A stretch of DNA of 64,000 nt. Source: Moritella sp. Lineage in GTDB: Bacteria > Pseudomonadota > Gammaproteobacteria > Enterobacterales > Moritellaceae. The DNA lies in contig NZ_JABSQR010000001.1 in NCBI RefSeq assembly GCF_013215705.1, forward strand, positions 1 through 64,000, read 5' to 3'. Below are positions 46,923-54,901 of the stretch, piece after piece (position 1 is the first letter of the stretch; every line of letters starts with the position of its first letter). Position numbers and translations under genes: made by a program. Under the pieces are notes generated by a model. It searched no databases. It was given only the letters and a program-made list of their open reading frames with translations, and was not told where the DNA came from.

Positions 46923-47357
46923 ATGAAGGGATCGGTCCTTGAATTCAATATTGGAAGTAAAAAAGGGATTATTTCTGATGAGGATGGATGTCATTATACA
47001 TTTAATATGAATCAGTGGATGCATAAGAGCATTCCTCGGGTTGGTAGTAACATTAATTTCACTATACAGTCAGGAACGCTTGCCTCCGCCACTATGGTGA
47101 CTGTGGGTAAATCCAAGAAAACCGGGGCGGTATTGTTGTCTTTTTTCTTTGGTGCAGTCGGCGCTCATAAATTCTATTTAGGCTATCACAAACAGGGCCT
47201 ATGCATGTTGGTATTGTTTGTATTCGGTTATGTTTTTCTCGGCTTGCCCTCGATGGTTATTGCCATTATTGCCTTGGTGGAATTTGTGATTTATTTGTGT
47301 AAATCAGAAGTCGAATTTGAGCAAGATTATGTATTAGAAAACCGTCCTTGGTTCTAG
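46923..47357 (+). CDS. TM2 domain protein with N-terminal cold-shock-like domain
   Basis: This 144-residue protein joins two parts. Residues 1-60 resemble a cold-shock/OB-fold domain: MKGSVLEFNIGSKKGIISDE starts as CSD proteins do (K-G-x-V-x-x-F...KG.G.I). From about 68, LLSFFFGAVGAHKFYLGYHK is the TM2 signature (GxxGxHxFYLG), followed by a second membrane helix. It may anchor a nucleic-acid- or ligand-binding OB fold to the membrane. GGAG precedes the ATG. No operon partner is seen. Confidence 0.82.
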   Translation: MKGSVLEFNIGSKKGIISDEDGCHYTFNMNQWMHKSIPRVGSNINFTIQSGTLASATMVTVGKSKKTGAVLLSFFFGAVGAHKFYLGYHKQGLCMLVLFVFGYVFLGLPSMVIAIIALVEFVIYLCKSEVEFEQDYVLENRPWF

Positions 47358-47370
47358 TGTTTTAACTTGT

Positions 47371-48237
47371 TCAAGCCATTACTTTCTCAATTGTTTTACC
47401 CGAAAAAGTCCCTAACACAACATTCTTACGTTTATCTGAGCGCTGCTTACGCATGTGAGATGCAATAAAGTCAGCGACTTCATGTGTTTCGAGTGGTTCT
47501 TTTTGTACTACGATTATCGGTAATGGGGCTGTGACTGTTTTTAACCCTGTCACCTTCACAATATTTGCAGCGGGTTGAACCTTAACTGGCCTGCGCACAC
47601 GTAATTCATGCTCTGCTGTCGTCGCTATTTGTTGATGCAGCTGTGTTAGTGCCAGCTGATTATCAGGCGTAGCTCTCTCTTGTTCTGCGGTAATTTCCCC
47701 TAATAATTTTATCTTGTCAGGTTGGTGTAATGAATCTTTACGCTGCCAACTGAAACGTACCGATTTAACATATTCATTTTCCAAGCAATGGATCTTGCGA
47801 TACAAGTGAACTGTCATTATACCGGGGCAATTATCATGGATCGCACTGAAACGTGCCTGGCGTGACTCATTTTCGTTGACTACCGCATGTTCGATTACGC
47901 CTTTGATGGTATTAATTTGCCCAATGGTAGTGATGATCTTAGCGCTATTCTGGTGCTCTGGGTGTAAGTGAATAATACCCACGTAGCGTCGGGCTGATTT
48001 TTGTGAGAAGGGGTGTTTAATATGAATGTCTTTAAAGGCTTCTGCAGCTAACTTCATCGCCAGCATGTCGGTGACTAACTCGGGCATGATTTGGTTTATG
48101 ACTGCCTGTTCCTGGCCTTTTAGTACCGCGGGGATCCGACTGACCAATGCTTGCACTGGTTGTGTGGTCGCTAATAATTTTTCTAATTGTTGCAATTTTG
48201 TCGTGAGTTGCTCAAATAAACTTTTAATGTCAGTCAT
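47371..48237 (-). CDS. tus: DNA replication terminus site-binding protein Tus
   Basis: This 288-residue protein resembles E. coli Tus (309), which binds Ter sites and blocks the DnaB helicase from one side. Aligned by eye: INTIKGVIEHAVVNENESRQ corresponds to the Tus INKLKTTFEHIV region. ARFSAIHDNCPGIMTVHLYR matches [20 protein letters not shown], so Phe130 and His134 correspond to Tus Phe140 and His144, which hold the flipped cytosine of the locked complex. RRPVKVQP (215-222) matches KRPVKVQP. The ATG at 48237 has AGGA six bases before it. Identity overall is low. The call rests on these blocks. Confidence 0.82.
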   Translation of the reverse strand: MTDIKSLFEQLTTKLQQLEKLLATTQPVQALVSRIPAVLKGQEQAVINQIMPELVTDMLAMKLAAEAFKDIHIKHPFSQKSARRYVGIIHLHPEHQNSAKIITTIGQINTIKGVIEHAVVNENESRQARFSAIHDNCPGIMTVHLYRKIHCLENEYVKSVRFSWQRKDSLHQPDKIKLLGEITAEQERATPDNQLALTQLHQQIATTAEHELRVRRPVKVQPAANIVKVTGLKTVTAPLPIIVVQKEPLETHEVADFIASHMRKQRSDKRKNVVLGTFSGKTIEKVMA

Positions 48238-48674
48238 TTTTAATCCTAGTAGCAATGAAAACGTGGTATTGATAACTAGCATAGTAACGAGTAGACCATC
48301 ATGCAATAGGGACTGCAGTTGGGTGATCGTTATGTGATCATCGCTGATCATTCGTTGATCGATATAGTGGTTTAAATGGTATTTCTATTTTTCCCCTGTA
48401 GCGACTTGTATCCCAAGATAGAAAAACCTCTAATAAAGATGCTGATCATAACCGAAACGTTAAATACTAATTAACAGAGTAATTACATGATATTATCGTT
48501 GGCTGTGTGATTTAAAGTTAGATCTTTAAGAGTTTAAACAAAACTATAAAAATTCAATGCAAGATATTGAATGGTCTCGAATAGCATATGAAAGTTAATG
48601 TAATAATGATCTCAACGAAGTATAGATATATCTGGTGATGAATAGGCCAAATCAATAGCTTAGGATAAAAGGTA
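48238..48674. other. Upstream region shared by tus and the protease gene
   Basis: About 440 bases, divergent promoters. In E. coli a Ter site overlaps the tus promoter, but I find no match to the Ter core (TGTTGTAACT or its complement) here. No open frame is seen. An AT-rich run of about 60 bases lies before the protease start. Confidence 0.45.
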
Positions 48675-50276
48675 ATGTATTTAAGAAAAATATTTCCATT
48701 TTTGGTTTTAGCTCCTTTATTGCTGAGTCAGCCGTCTAGTGCAGAGGAGATGAGTTTAAGAATTATTAATGGAGTAAAAAGTGATAGTGAAAGCTGGCCA
48801 TTTATGGTGGCTTTAGTGTCTAAAAATCGAGATGTATATAATGGCCAATTTTGCGGAGCAAGCTTTTTAGGTGGGCGTTATATATTAACAGCCGCGCATT
48901 GTGTAGCTACGAAAGAGGCACAAGATTTAGACGCAGTTATCGGTATTTCAGCTCTTACTCAGGATGATGTTGCAGAACACAGGTATAGCATTAAAGAGAT
49001 TTATATTCACGAAAACTATCTGAATGCATCAAGTGGTAATGACATTGCTATTTTAGAACTTGATAAAGAGGTTGATTATACTGCCGTTAATTTGGCTGAT
49101 AAGTCTTTACGTCCCAACCTTTCTCCAGGTGTTCTTTTAACTGTTATGGGGTGGGGAGATCAAGATCCTGATCGAGAAACAGAGCTATTTAAAAGTGAGT
49201 TATATCAAGTCAATGTTCCTTTAGTAGAGCAAAATTTATGTCTTAATCACGTGGACTTAAATGATAATACATTTTGTGCTGGATACGAAGATGGCGTTTA
49301 TGACGCTTGTCAGGGAGACAGTGGTGGACCGATAGTTTTTTATAATGGCAGTACTTATGAACAACTTGGTATAGTGAGTTGGGGGGATGGTTGTGCAGAA
49401 GCTGGACACTACGGTTTTTATGCTAATGTGAGCTACTTTGTAGACTGGATTTCGGAAAAAACTCAAGGATTTAGTTACCGTCAATCAGAGTTTGTTGGGG
49501 CTAAAAGTGTAGGAACTTATTCACATTCCTTTTATATCCGAAATAATACAAAGCAAGTGATTAGAACATCTGGGGCTACAATACAAGGCTCAGATGCTTC
49601 AATAATAGTTAATAATTGTGCTGAGATCGCAGTTAATGGCAGTTGTGAAATCATGATTAACTACACTGTTGGGGAATTAGATTTTGGTAAAGTATTGGTC
49701 AAAGTGTTTACTGATCATGCACAAACTTCTTACTTTGATATAGCTGTGTCATATATTGGTATTCAAAGTGCTGCTATAAGCGTTAGCGATATGATTTCTA
49801 TTGCAAACAGTAACGTATACTCTTCAGAAAATTCATGGGTAAAGAATGACAGTTCAATTCAAACTCCAGTTCTAGGTAATAATGAATTCTCGCAATTAAC
49901 GATTACAGATTTACCTGCTGGGCGTTTATCTTTTGATGCGTATATAAATACGAAACTTGGTCATAGTACCTTCCGTATATACGTTAATGGACATTTATAT
50001 GATCGATGGAGTGCCCATAAAGTGGGGCGGCTGACTATTAATCTACTTAGAGAGAATAATACAGTTGTATTTGAGTACAAGAAATATTTGGCTCGTTTAG
50101 TAGGGGATGATCGCGTTACCATCAGCAATTTTGCTTATTCTACAGGTGGCCAGTCTGTTATACCAGGTGGCAATTCTATAGAGAGAAGTTCTGGTGGTAG
50201 TGGCGGTGCGATCAACTGGTTAACCGTACTTTATTTAGGTATGTTGGCGTTAGTAAGAAGACGGTTTTCTAGCTAA
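48675..50276 (+). CDS. Trypsin-like serine protease with GlyGly-CTERM tail
   Basis: This 533-residue secreted protease starts with a signal peptide (about 1-24). An S1 domain follows: activation site RIINGV (29-34), His75 in TAAHC, Asp123 in NDIAIL and Ser216 in QGDSGGP. Asp210, six residues before the serine, is the S1-pocket aspartate, giving cleavage after Arg/Lys. Residues about 270-500 form beta-sandwich domains. The C-terminus GGSGGAINW, a membrane helix and RRRFSS form a GlyGly-CTERM signal, which rhombosortase processes after type II secretion, as in Vibrio VesB. Neither the sortase nor the secretion genes are in the window. Confidence 0.92.
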   Translation: MYLRKIFPFLVLAPLLLSQPSSAEEMSLRIINGVKSDSESWPFMVALVSKNRDVYNGQFCGASFLGGRYILTAAHCVATKEAQDLDAVIGISALTQDDVAEHRYSIKEIYIHENYLNASSGNDIAILELDKEVDYTAVNLADKSLRPNLSPGVLLTVMGWGDQDPDRETELFKSELYQVNVPLVEQNLCLNHVDLNDNTFCAGYEDGVYDACQGDSGGPIVFYNGSTYEQLGIVSWGDGCAEAGHYGFYANVSYFVDWISEKTQGFSYRQSEFVGAKSVGTYSHSFYIRNNTKQVIRTSGATIQGSDASIIVNNCAEIAVNGSCEIMINYTVGELDFGKVLVKVFTDHAQTSYFDIAVSYIGIQSAAISVSDMISIANSNVYSSENSWVKNDSSIQTPVLGNNEFSQLTITDLPAGRLSFDAYINTKLGHSTFRIYVNGHLYDRWSAHKVGRLTINLLRENNTVVFEYKKYLARLVGDDRVTISNFAYSTGGQSVIPGGNSIERSSGGSGGAINWLTVLYLGMLALVRRRFSS

Positions 50277-50592
50277 CTAGATTCTAGTCTTTATTACAAC
50301 TGCAAAGGCGCCTCAAGTCATTCAAAGTCCTGTTCCGAAAGGATTGACGATGTAGAGTGTCGTGGTTAAGTTAAGCCGAACTTGCCCATTTACTCATGTA
50401 AAAATGGGAACCGCTTATCATACAAAATCATTTACAGGAGTGAATCGAAAATGGTGGTCAGTATTACCTAGCCACTACAGGATTAATTCGCAGGATATTT
50501 TTCCTCTTCACGTAAAGTTAGGACATCATAACCTGAACTTGTTATTAATACCGTGTGCTCAGACTGAGCTGACAGTTTCTTATCTCGAGTAA
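50277..50592. other. Intergenic stretch without a supported gene
   Basis: About 315 bases after the protease. A GTG-started 76-residue plus-strand frame (50362-50592) has neither ribosome binding site nor recognisable similarity, and I do not call it. The minus strand might hold further decayed sequence of the methionine aminopeptidase relic. Confidence 0.35.
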
Positions 50593-50691
50593 CTACTGTC
50601 CCTTACTGGCAGGGCGAGCCTTTAAATCATTAACCATATTACGCATTAGTTCTATTTCAGTCGTTGTTTTAATACTCACGCTATTGTTCAT
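50593..50691 (-). pseudogene. Relic of a type I methionine aminopeptidase gene
   Basis: A 32-codon frame starts MNNSVSIKTTTEIELMR, the usual opening of type I methionine aminopeptidases (S-I-K-T-x-x-E-I-E-x-M-R). After about 17 residues the similarity ends and the frame stops at 50593. It overlaps the ParD-like gene by 11 bases, the same order seen as a two-gene unit (ParD-like then map) in related marine bacteria. The catalytic part is lost. Confidence 0.6.
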
Positions 50692-50920
50692 CATTTGATC
50701 CTTCGGCTACTGTTAGATTTGAAATAGATACTTTTGATGATTTAATAAGATCAGCGATGATTTGGTTGAATGAAAGTTGAGGGTGAAGCTCTGCTAGCAT
50801 GCCAATTTTCATCCAAAATTCGGCTTGTGAATTAATAGAACGTATACGTGCTTTATGATACGGTTGCGTATCATAATAGGTTGATGTACATTTATAGTAT
50901 GTTCTAATGTTAAAGGTCAT
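50681..50920 (-). CDS. ParD-like antitoxin-family protein
   Basis: This 79-residue protein has the ParD-like pattern in RSINSQAEFWMKIGMLAELH and PQLSFNQIIADLI, that is, a ribbon-helix-helix with the signature S(I/V)N.Q.E.W..IG..aE..P.L. ParD-like proteins were named as antitoxins, but many occur with a methionine aminopeptidase gene instead of a toxin, and here only a relic of such a gene follows. A classical toxin is absent. The first about 20 residues are less typical, so the start may be downstream. Divergent from tetR by 7 bases. Confidence 0.65.
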   Translation of the reverse strand: MTFNIRTYYKCTSTYYDTQPYHKARIRSINSQAEFWMKIGMLAELHPQLSFNQIIADLIKSSKVSISNLTVAEGSNDEQ

Positions 50921-50927
50921 GATGTAG

Positions 50928-51575
50928 ATGCCAGAAATCCATAAAAAAACAACAGGTCGCCCTGTAGATCACCAGAAAACACAAAGGGTGTTTGACGCAA
51001 TAGACGATATTTTGGCGAACGAAGGTATTTCTGGACTATCTATAGAAAGAATCGCAAAAAACGCGGGGATATCTAAGGCAACTTTATACCGTCGTTTTGG
51101 CGATATTCAAGGTGTATTGGGCGCATACGTTGAAACATTTACCCAAAATGCATTTGATCAGGCTCTGCAGAGTAAAAGTGTAAACTTAAAAAGTCCTTTG
51201 GATCTCGAACCCGTACTGATAAACATAGGGATAGCGCTCATGACATTAATTAGTCAGCCTAGAGTCGTTGCCTTTGATAATGCGATGCTTGCGTCCGGGC
51301 CGCGATTTATAGAATTTAAAGAGGCATTATATCGAAATGGCCCACAGAAAGCGGTCTCTCAAATTGGCGAGTTACTTGAACAGGCAGGCATTAGTTCTCC
51401 CTTGTTCGATATAACGACTTTAGGAGATATTCTATTTCATATCTGGCGCAGTGGTTTTTATGATCGAGTCAGAATTACAGGACAGATAGAGATGGATTGT
51501 CAGCAACTAGAGAATCATATCGCTTCTGGTACTCGATTTTTCTTATCTAACATTCTTGCAGAGGAATACAAATGA
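50928..51575 (+). CDS. TetR family transcriptional regulator
   Basis: This 215-residue repressor has a TetR helix-turn-helix (about 20-62: ILANEGISGLSIERIAKNAG, then ISKATLYRRFGD) and a helical ligand domain with no recognised subfamily. It overlaps the next gene by four bases (ATGA), so the reductase is probably in its operon and may be its target. The divergent ParD-like gene starts only seven bases away, which leaves a compact shared promoter. Confidence 0.88.
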   Translation: MPEIHKKTTGRPVDHQKTQRVFDAIDDILANEGISGLSIERIAKNAGISKATLYRRFGDIQGVLGAYVETFTQNAFDQALQSKSVNLKSPLDLEPVLINIGIALMTLISQPRVVAFDNAMLASGPRFIEFKEALYRNGPQKAVSQIGELLEQAGISSPLFDITTLGDILFHIWRSGFYDRVRITGQIEMDCQQLENHIASGTRFFLSNILAEEYK

Positions 51576-52459
51576 AGACAACAAATCTTCGGGTCTTAGT
51601 CGCTGGCGCCACGGGCTACCTTGGTAGCCATTTGGTTAATGAGTTGCTTAAAAGGGACTCTGATTTTAAAGCATTGGGCAGAAATAAAAGTAAACTGACA
51701 GACATGGGGTTGCTTAGTGACCAAATTGAATTAGCGGAAGTTACCGATGCTGGAACTTTAGTTGGCTGCTGTGAAGGCATTGACGTGGTTATTTCCTGCG
51801 TGGGCATCACCCGTCAAAAGGATGGATTAGGTTATATAGATGTTGATTTTCAGGCCAATCTAAATTTGTTACAAGAAGCTGAAAGAGCAGGTGTTAAAAA
51901 ATTCATCTACATTTCTGCGTTTAATGCTTCAAAGTATCAGAACGTGAGACTGCTTCAAGCAAAAGAGCGCTTTGCTGTAAAACTACTCGCATCGAAGAAA
52001 CTAAAACCCTGTGTCGTGAGACCAAATGGTTTTTATTCCGATATTGAAGAATTTTATTCAATGGCAAAATCTGGTCGAGTTTATCTTTTTGGCAAAGGCG
52101 ATGTGCGATTAAACCCAATCCATGGAGAAGATCTGGCTCGATTCTGTCTAGATGTGATAAAAAGAGAGGAGCGTGAGTTTGATGTGGGAGGTTCTGAAAT
52201 CTTATCTGTTAACGAGATAGCAAAACTCGCCTTTGGCGCACAAGATAAAACGGTGCGGATTATATACTTACCTGACTGGATGAGAAAAATATCGTTGCTC
52301 TTTGCCACTATGCTACCTGAGAAATTAGGAGGTCCTGCTGAATTTTTTCTTACTGCGATGGCGCAGGATATGATTGCTCCGACCTATGGAAACAGAAGCT
52401 TAGGTGGCTACTTTCAAGATATCTTTCAGGTTGAGAATAACGGTACTTTTAATAAATAG
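51572..52459 (+). CDS. NAD(P)-binding SDR-family (NmrA-like) protein
   Basis: This 295-residue protein is an atypical short-chain dehydrogenase: the N-terminal GATGYLGSHL (12-21) binds NAD(P), and VVISCVGITRQKDGLGY and KKFIYISAFNASK correspond to the nucleotide and catalytic-strand regions. The YxxxK pair of classical SDRs is not clearly conserved, which is typical for NmrA/HSCARG-type members. Role unknown, perhaps redox sensing or quinone reduction. It is coupled to the TetR gene through ATGA. Confidence 0.83.
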   Translation: MKTTNLRVLVAGATGYLGSHLVNELLKRDSDFKALGRNKSKLTDMGLLSDQIELAEVTDAGTLVGCCEGIDVVISCVGITRQKDGLGYIDVDFQANLNLLQEAERAGVKKFIYISAFNASKYQNVRLLQAKERFAVKLLASKKLKPCVVRPNGFYSDIEEFYSMAKSGRVYLFGKGDVRLNPIHGEDLARFCLDVIKREEREFDVGGSEILSVNEIAKLAFGAQDKTVRIIYLPDWMRKISLLFATMLPEKLGGPAEFFLTAMAQDMIAPTYGNRSLGGYFQDIFQVENNGTFNK

Positions 52460-52548
52460 CAAAGCATAGTAGAGCGTGTGTCGTAAGTTTTTGTATAGTA
52501 TTTATCTAAGAGTTAGAGTTTCATCAATTATTTTAAAGGAATAAAATT

Positions 52549-52752
52549 TTGCCATTTATCGCATTTGAATCAGGTCAATTATCACCAGAAGTTAAAGAAC
52601 AATTAATTCTGAGATTAACTGAAGTTTCTGTCGAAGTGACAGGCATACCAAAAGAACTATTCTTAGTTTCAATTCGAGAGCAACCAGATGAAAATATTGC
52701 TGTTGGTGGTAAAACTGTAAAGCAAATCAAGCAAGAGCTAAGTAAAAAATAA
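52549..52752 (+). CDS. 4-oxalocrotonate tautomerase-like protein
   Basis: This 67-residue protein starts MPFIAFESGQLS, so after Met removal Pro1 would be the catalytic base of the tautomerase superfamily. IREQPDENIAVGGKTV corresponds to the family's conserved second half. The start is a TTG with AAAGGAATAAAATT before it. It is likely to form hexamers, and the substrate is unknown. It lies between the SDR gene and a DinB-family gene, and may belong to the TetR-controlled set. Confidence 0.75.
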   Translation: MPFIAFESGQLSPEVKEQLILRLTEVSVEVTGIPKELFLVSIREQPDENIAVGGKTVKQIKQELSKK

Positions 52753-52807
52753 TAGCCAACCATTATCCGCCGCTTAAATGGCTTTTTACTGAGTGAGAGT
52801 GATAAAG

Positions 52808-53341
52808 ATGAAATCCAATTTTGAGCTTATGGCAGCATACAATCAGAGTATGAATCAAAGATTATTTGAATCAGCATCAGTTTTGAGTTTGTCAGAATTA
52901 GAAAAAGATCGGGGCGCATTTTTTCGATCAATAATGGGGACGTTAAATCATATTCTTGTTGGTGATACAATTTGGCTTAAACGCTTTGCAGATCATAAAA
53001 CTGGGTTTAATTCTCTTGAATATGTTCGTAATCTGCCCAGTCCGAACGCGCTAGATGAAACCCTGTATTCGACATTTGGGCCTTTGCAGGAAGCTCGAAG
53101 CAAAATGGATAACGCATTTTTGAATTTTACATCGGAGATAACAGAAAGTGATTTGTCAGGTATATTAGAGTACAAAAATACGAAAGGTCTTCATTTTGCT
53201 AAGAACTTTGGCCAAATATTACAACATGTAGTTAATCATCAAACTCATCACCGAGGGCAGGTTACTACGCTGCTGACTCAAGTCGGTGTTGATGTAGGGG
53301 TAACTGATTTATTACTTTCGATCCCTGATGCAAAGGTATAA
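52808..53341 (+). CDS. DinB family protein
   Basis: This 177-residue helical protein matches the DinB/YfiT four-helix family. GTLNHILVGDTIWLKRF supplies the first metal His, and HVVNHQTHHRGQV near the end supplies the others, the usual H-x3-H pattern. Members include thiol transferases using bacillithiol or mycothiol, but gammaproteobacterial ones are uncharacterised. The ATG at 52808 was chosen over a GTG at 52793. Confidence 0.83.
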   Translation: MKSNFELMAAYNQSMNQRLFESASVLSLSELEKDRGAFFRSIMGTLNHILVGDTIWLKRFADHKTGFNSLEYVRNLPSPNALDETLYSTFGPLQEARSKMDNAFLNFTSEITESDLSGILEYKNTKGLHFAKNFGQILQHVVNHQTHHRGQVTTLLTQVGVDVGVTDLLLSIPDAKV

Positions 53342-53495
53342 CCCCCTTAACCCTTGGAACGTTACGTCGAATTAAATTCGGTTTATGCAGGGGTTGAATG
53401 ACATTACAGCAGGTATAGCACGATTTAACTAACTTAACAGGGCATAAATACGCTAAAATAGCCGGCTATTATCTTATTTTGAGCTCTATATATTA

Positions 53496-54770
53496 ATGAC
53501 CACTGTAACAGCACCTGCAAACTTTACTGAACTTGGCCTTATTTCACCTTTATTAACTCGATTGACTGAGATGGAATATCTGCAGCCAACGCCAATTCAA
53601 GCACAAGCTATCCCAAGTGTATTAGCTGGACGTGACTTAATTGCAGGGGCTAATACCGGCTCGGGTAAAACAGCTGCATTTGCACTGCCACTATTGCAGC
53701 AACTACATACTGAAAAACAATTGGGTGATACCAGCAGTAAAGGTAACTATGTTACTGGACTAATTTTGGTGCCTACCCGTGAACTCGCTATACAAGTTGC
53801 TGACAGCATTAAATCTTATGCTGCACATTTAAACGGTGCAGTTAAAACGGTTGCTGTTTTTGGTGGTGTATCTGCGAATACGCAAATGCTCGCATTACGT
53901 GGCGGCACGGATATTTTGGTGGCAACGCCTGGTCGATTACTCGATTTGATTTCAAGTAATGCGATTAAGCTCGATAGAGTTAAAACCTTAGTGTTAGATG
54001 AAGCCGATCGCATGTTAAGCCTAGGCTTTACTGAAGAGCTATCTGCGCTATTGGCATTAACGCCAAAGCAAAAACAAATTTTATTATTTTCAGCCACTTT
54101 TCCTGAGCAAGTTCAAGCTTTAACTCAAGAATTGCTAAATGATCCGGTTGAAATTCAATTGCAAAGTGCGGATGCCAGTACCTTAGTACAGCGCGTATTT
54201 ACTGTTACCAAAGGCGAGAAAACAGCCTTGTTAGCGCATTTGATCAAACGACATGAATGGCGACAAGTGCTTATTTTTGTTAATTCTAAACACAGCTGTA
54301 ATCACTTAGCGGACAAACTTGCTAAACGTGGCATTACCTCGCAAGTGTTTCATGGCGATAAGGGGCAGAGTGCTCGTATTCGTACGCTTGATGGCTTTAA
54401 AGCTGGCCAGGTTCACGTGCTAATCGCAACCGATATTGCTGCTCGTGGTATTGATATTGAAAAACTACCTGTCGTGATCAACTTTGACTTACCAAGAAGC
54501 CCATCAGACTACATGCACCGTATTGGTCGAAGTGGCCGTGCTGGTGAAGTTGGCTTAGCGTTATCGCTTATCGATCATGAAGATTATCATCATTTCAGCA
54601 CCATCGAGAAAAAGAACAAGATCCGACTTGAGCGTGAGCAAGAAGTCGGTTTTGAAGTTGATGAATCTGTCGAAGCATATATACCGATGGCGCCACCTGA
54701 AGGCAGCGGTAAGAAAAAACGTAAAAATCAAGCGCCTGTGAATGCCGATATCTGGTTGAATAAATCTTGA
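53496..54770 (+). CDS. DEAD-box ATP-dependent RNA helicase (RhlE-like)
   Basis: This 424-residue helicase has the nine core motifs: Q motif with PTPIQAQAI, GANTGSGKT (Walker A), PTRELAIQ, GGVS, TPGRLLD, LDEADRM (DEAD), FSATF (SAT), ATDIAARGID and HRIGRSGRAG. A short basic C-terminal tail ends KKRKNQAPVN. It would unwind RNA, probably in ribosome assembly or mRNA turnover. The subfamily (RhlE-like) is by general similarity. No ribosome binding site is obvious before 53496. A strong terminator follows. Confidence 0.92.
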   Translation: MTTVTAPANFTELGLISPLLTRLTEMEYLQPTPIQAQAIPSVLAGRDLIAGANTGSGKTAAFALPLLQQLHTEKQLGDTSSKGNYVTGLILVPTRELAIQVADSIKSYAAHLNGAVKTVAVFGGVSANTQMLALRGGTDILVATPGRLLDLISSNAIKLDRVKTLVLDEADRMLSLGFTEELSALLALTPKQKQILLFSATFPEQVQALTQELLNDPVEIQLQSADASTLVQRVFTVTKGEKTALLAHLIKRHEWRQVLIFVNSKHSCNHLADKLAKRGITSQVFHGDKGQSARIRTLDGFKAGQVHVLIATDIAARGIDIEKLPVVINFDLPRSPSDYMHRIGRSGRAGEVGLALSLIDHEDYHHFSTIEKKNKIRLEREQEVGFEVDESVEAYIPMAPPEGSGKKKRKNQAPVNADIWLNKS

Positions 54771-54841
54771 TAGCAATCACAATAAATAGATGATCACTCT
54801 TTCTGATTAAAACCTGAATGAAAGATAAATCTATGCTTATA

Positions 54842-54876
54842 AAAAAAACCACCGAGCATTGCAGGGTGGTTTTTTT
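54842..54876. terminator. Bidirectional terminator between helicase and glgA
   Basis: AAAAAAACCACC and GGTGGTTTTTTT form a 12-bp stem around an 11-base loop between convergent genes. Confidence 0.92.
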
Positions 54877-54901
54877 ATATAATCAGCCTAGTCGTGTTTA
54901 T

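Noticed and set aside
50362-50592. 76-residue plus-strand frame after the protease
   Set aside because: GTG start without ribosome binding site, no recognisable motif.
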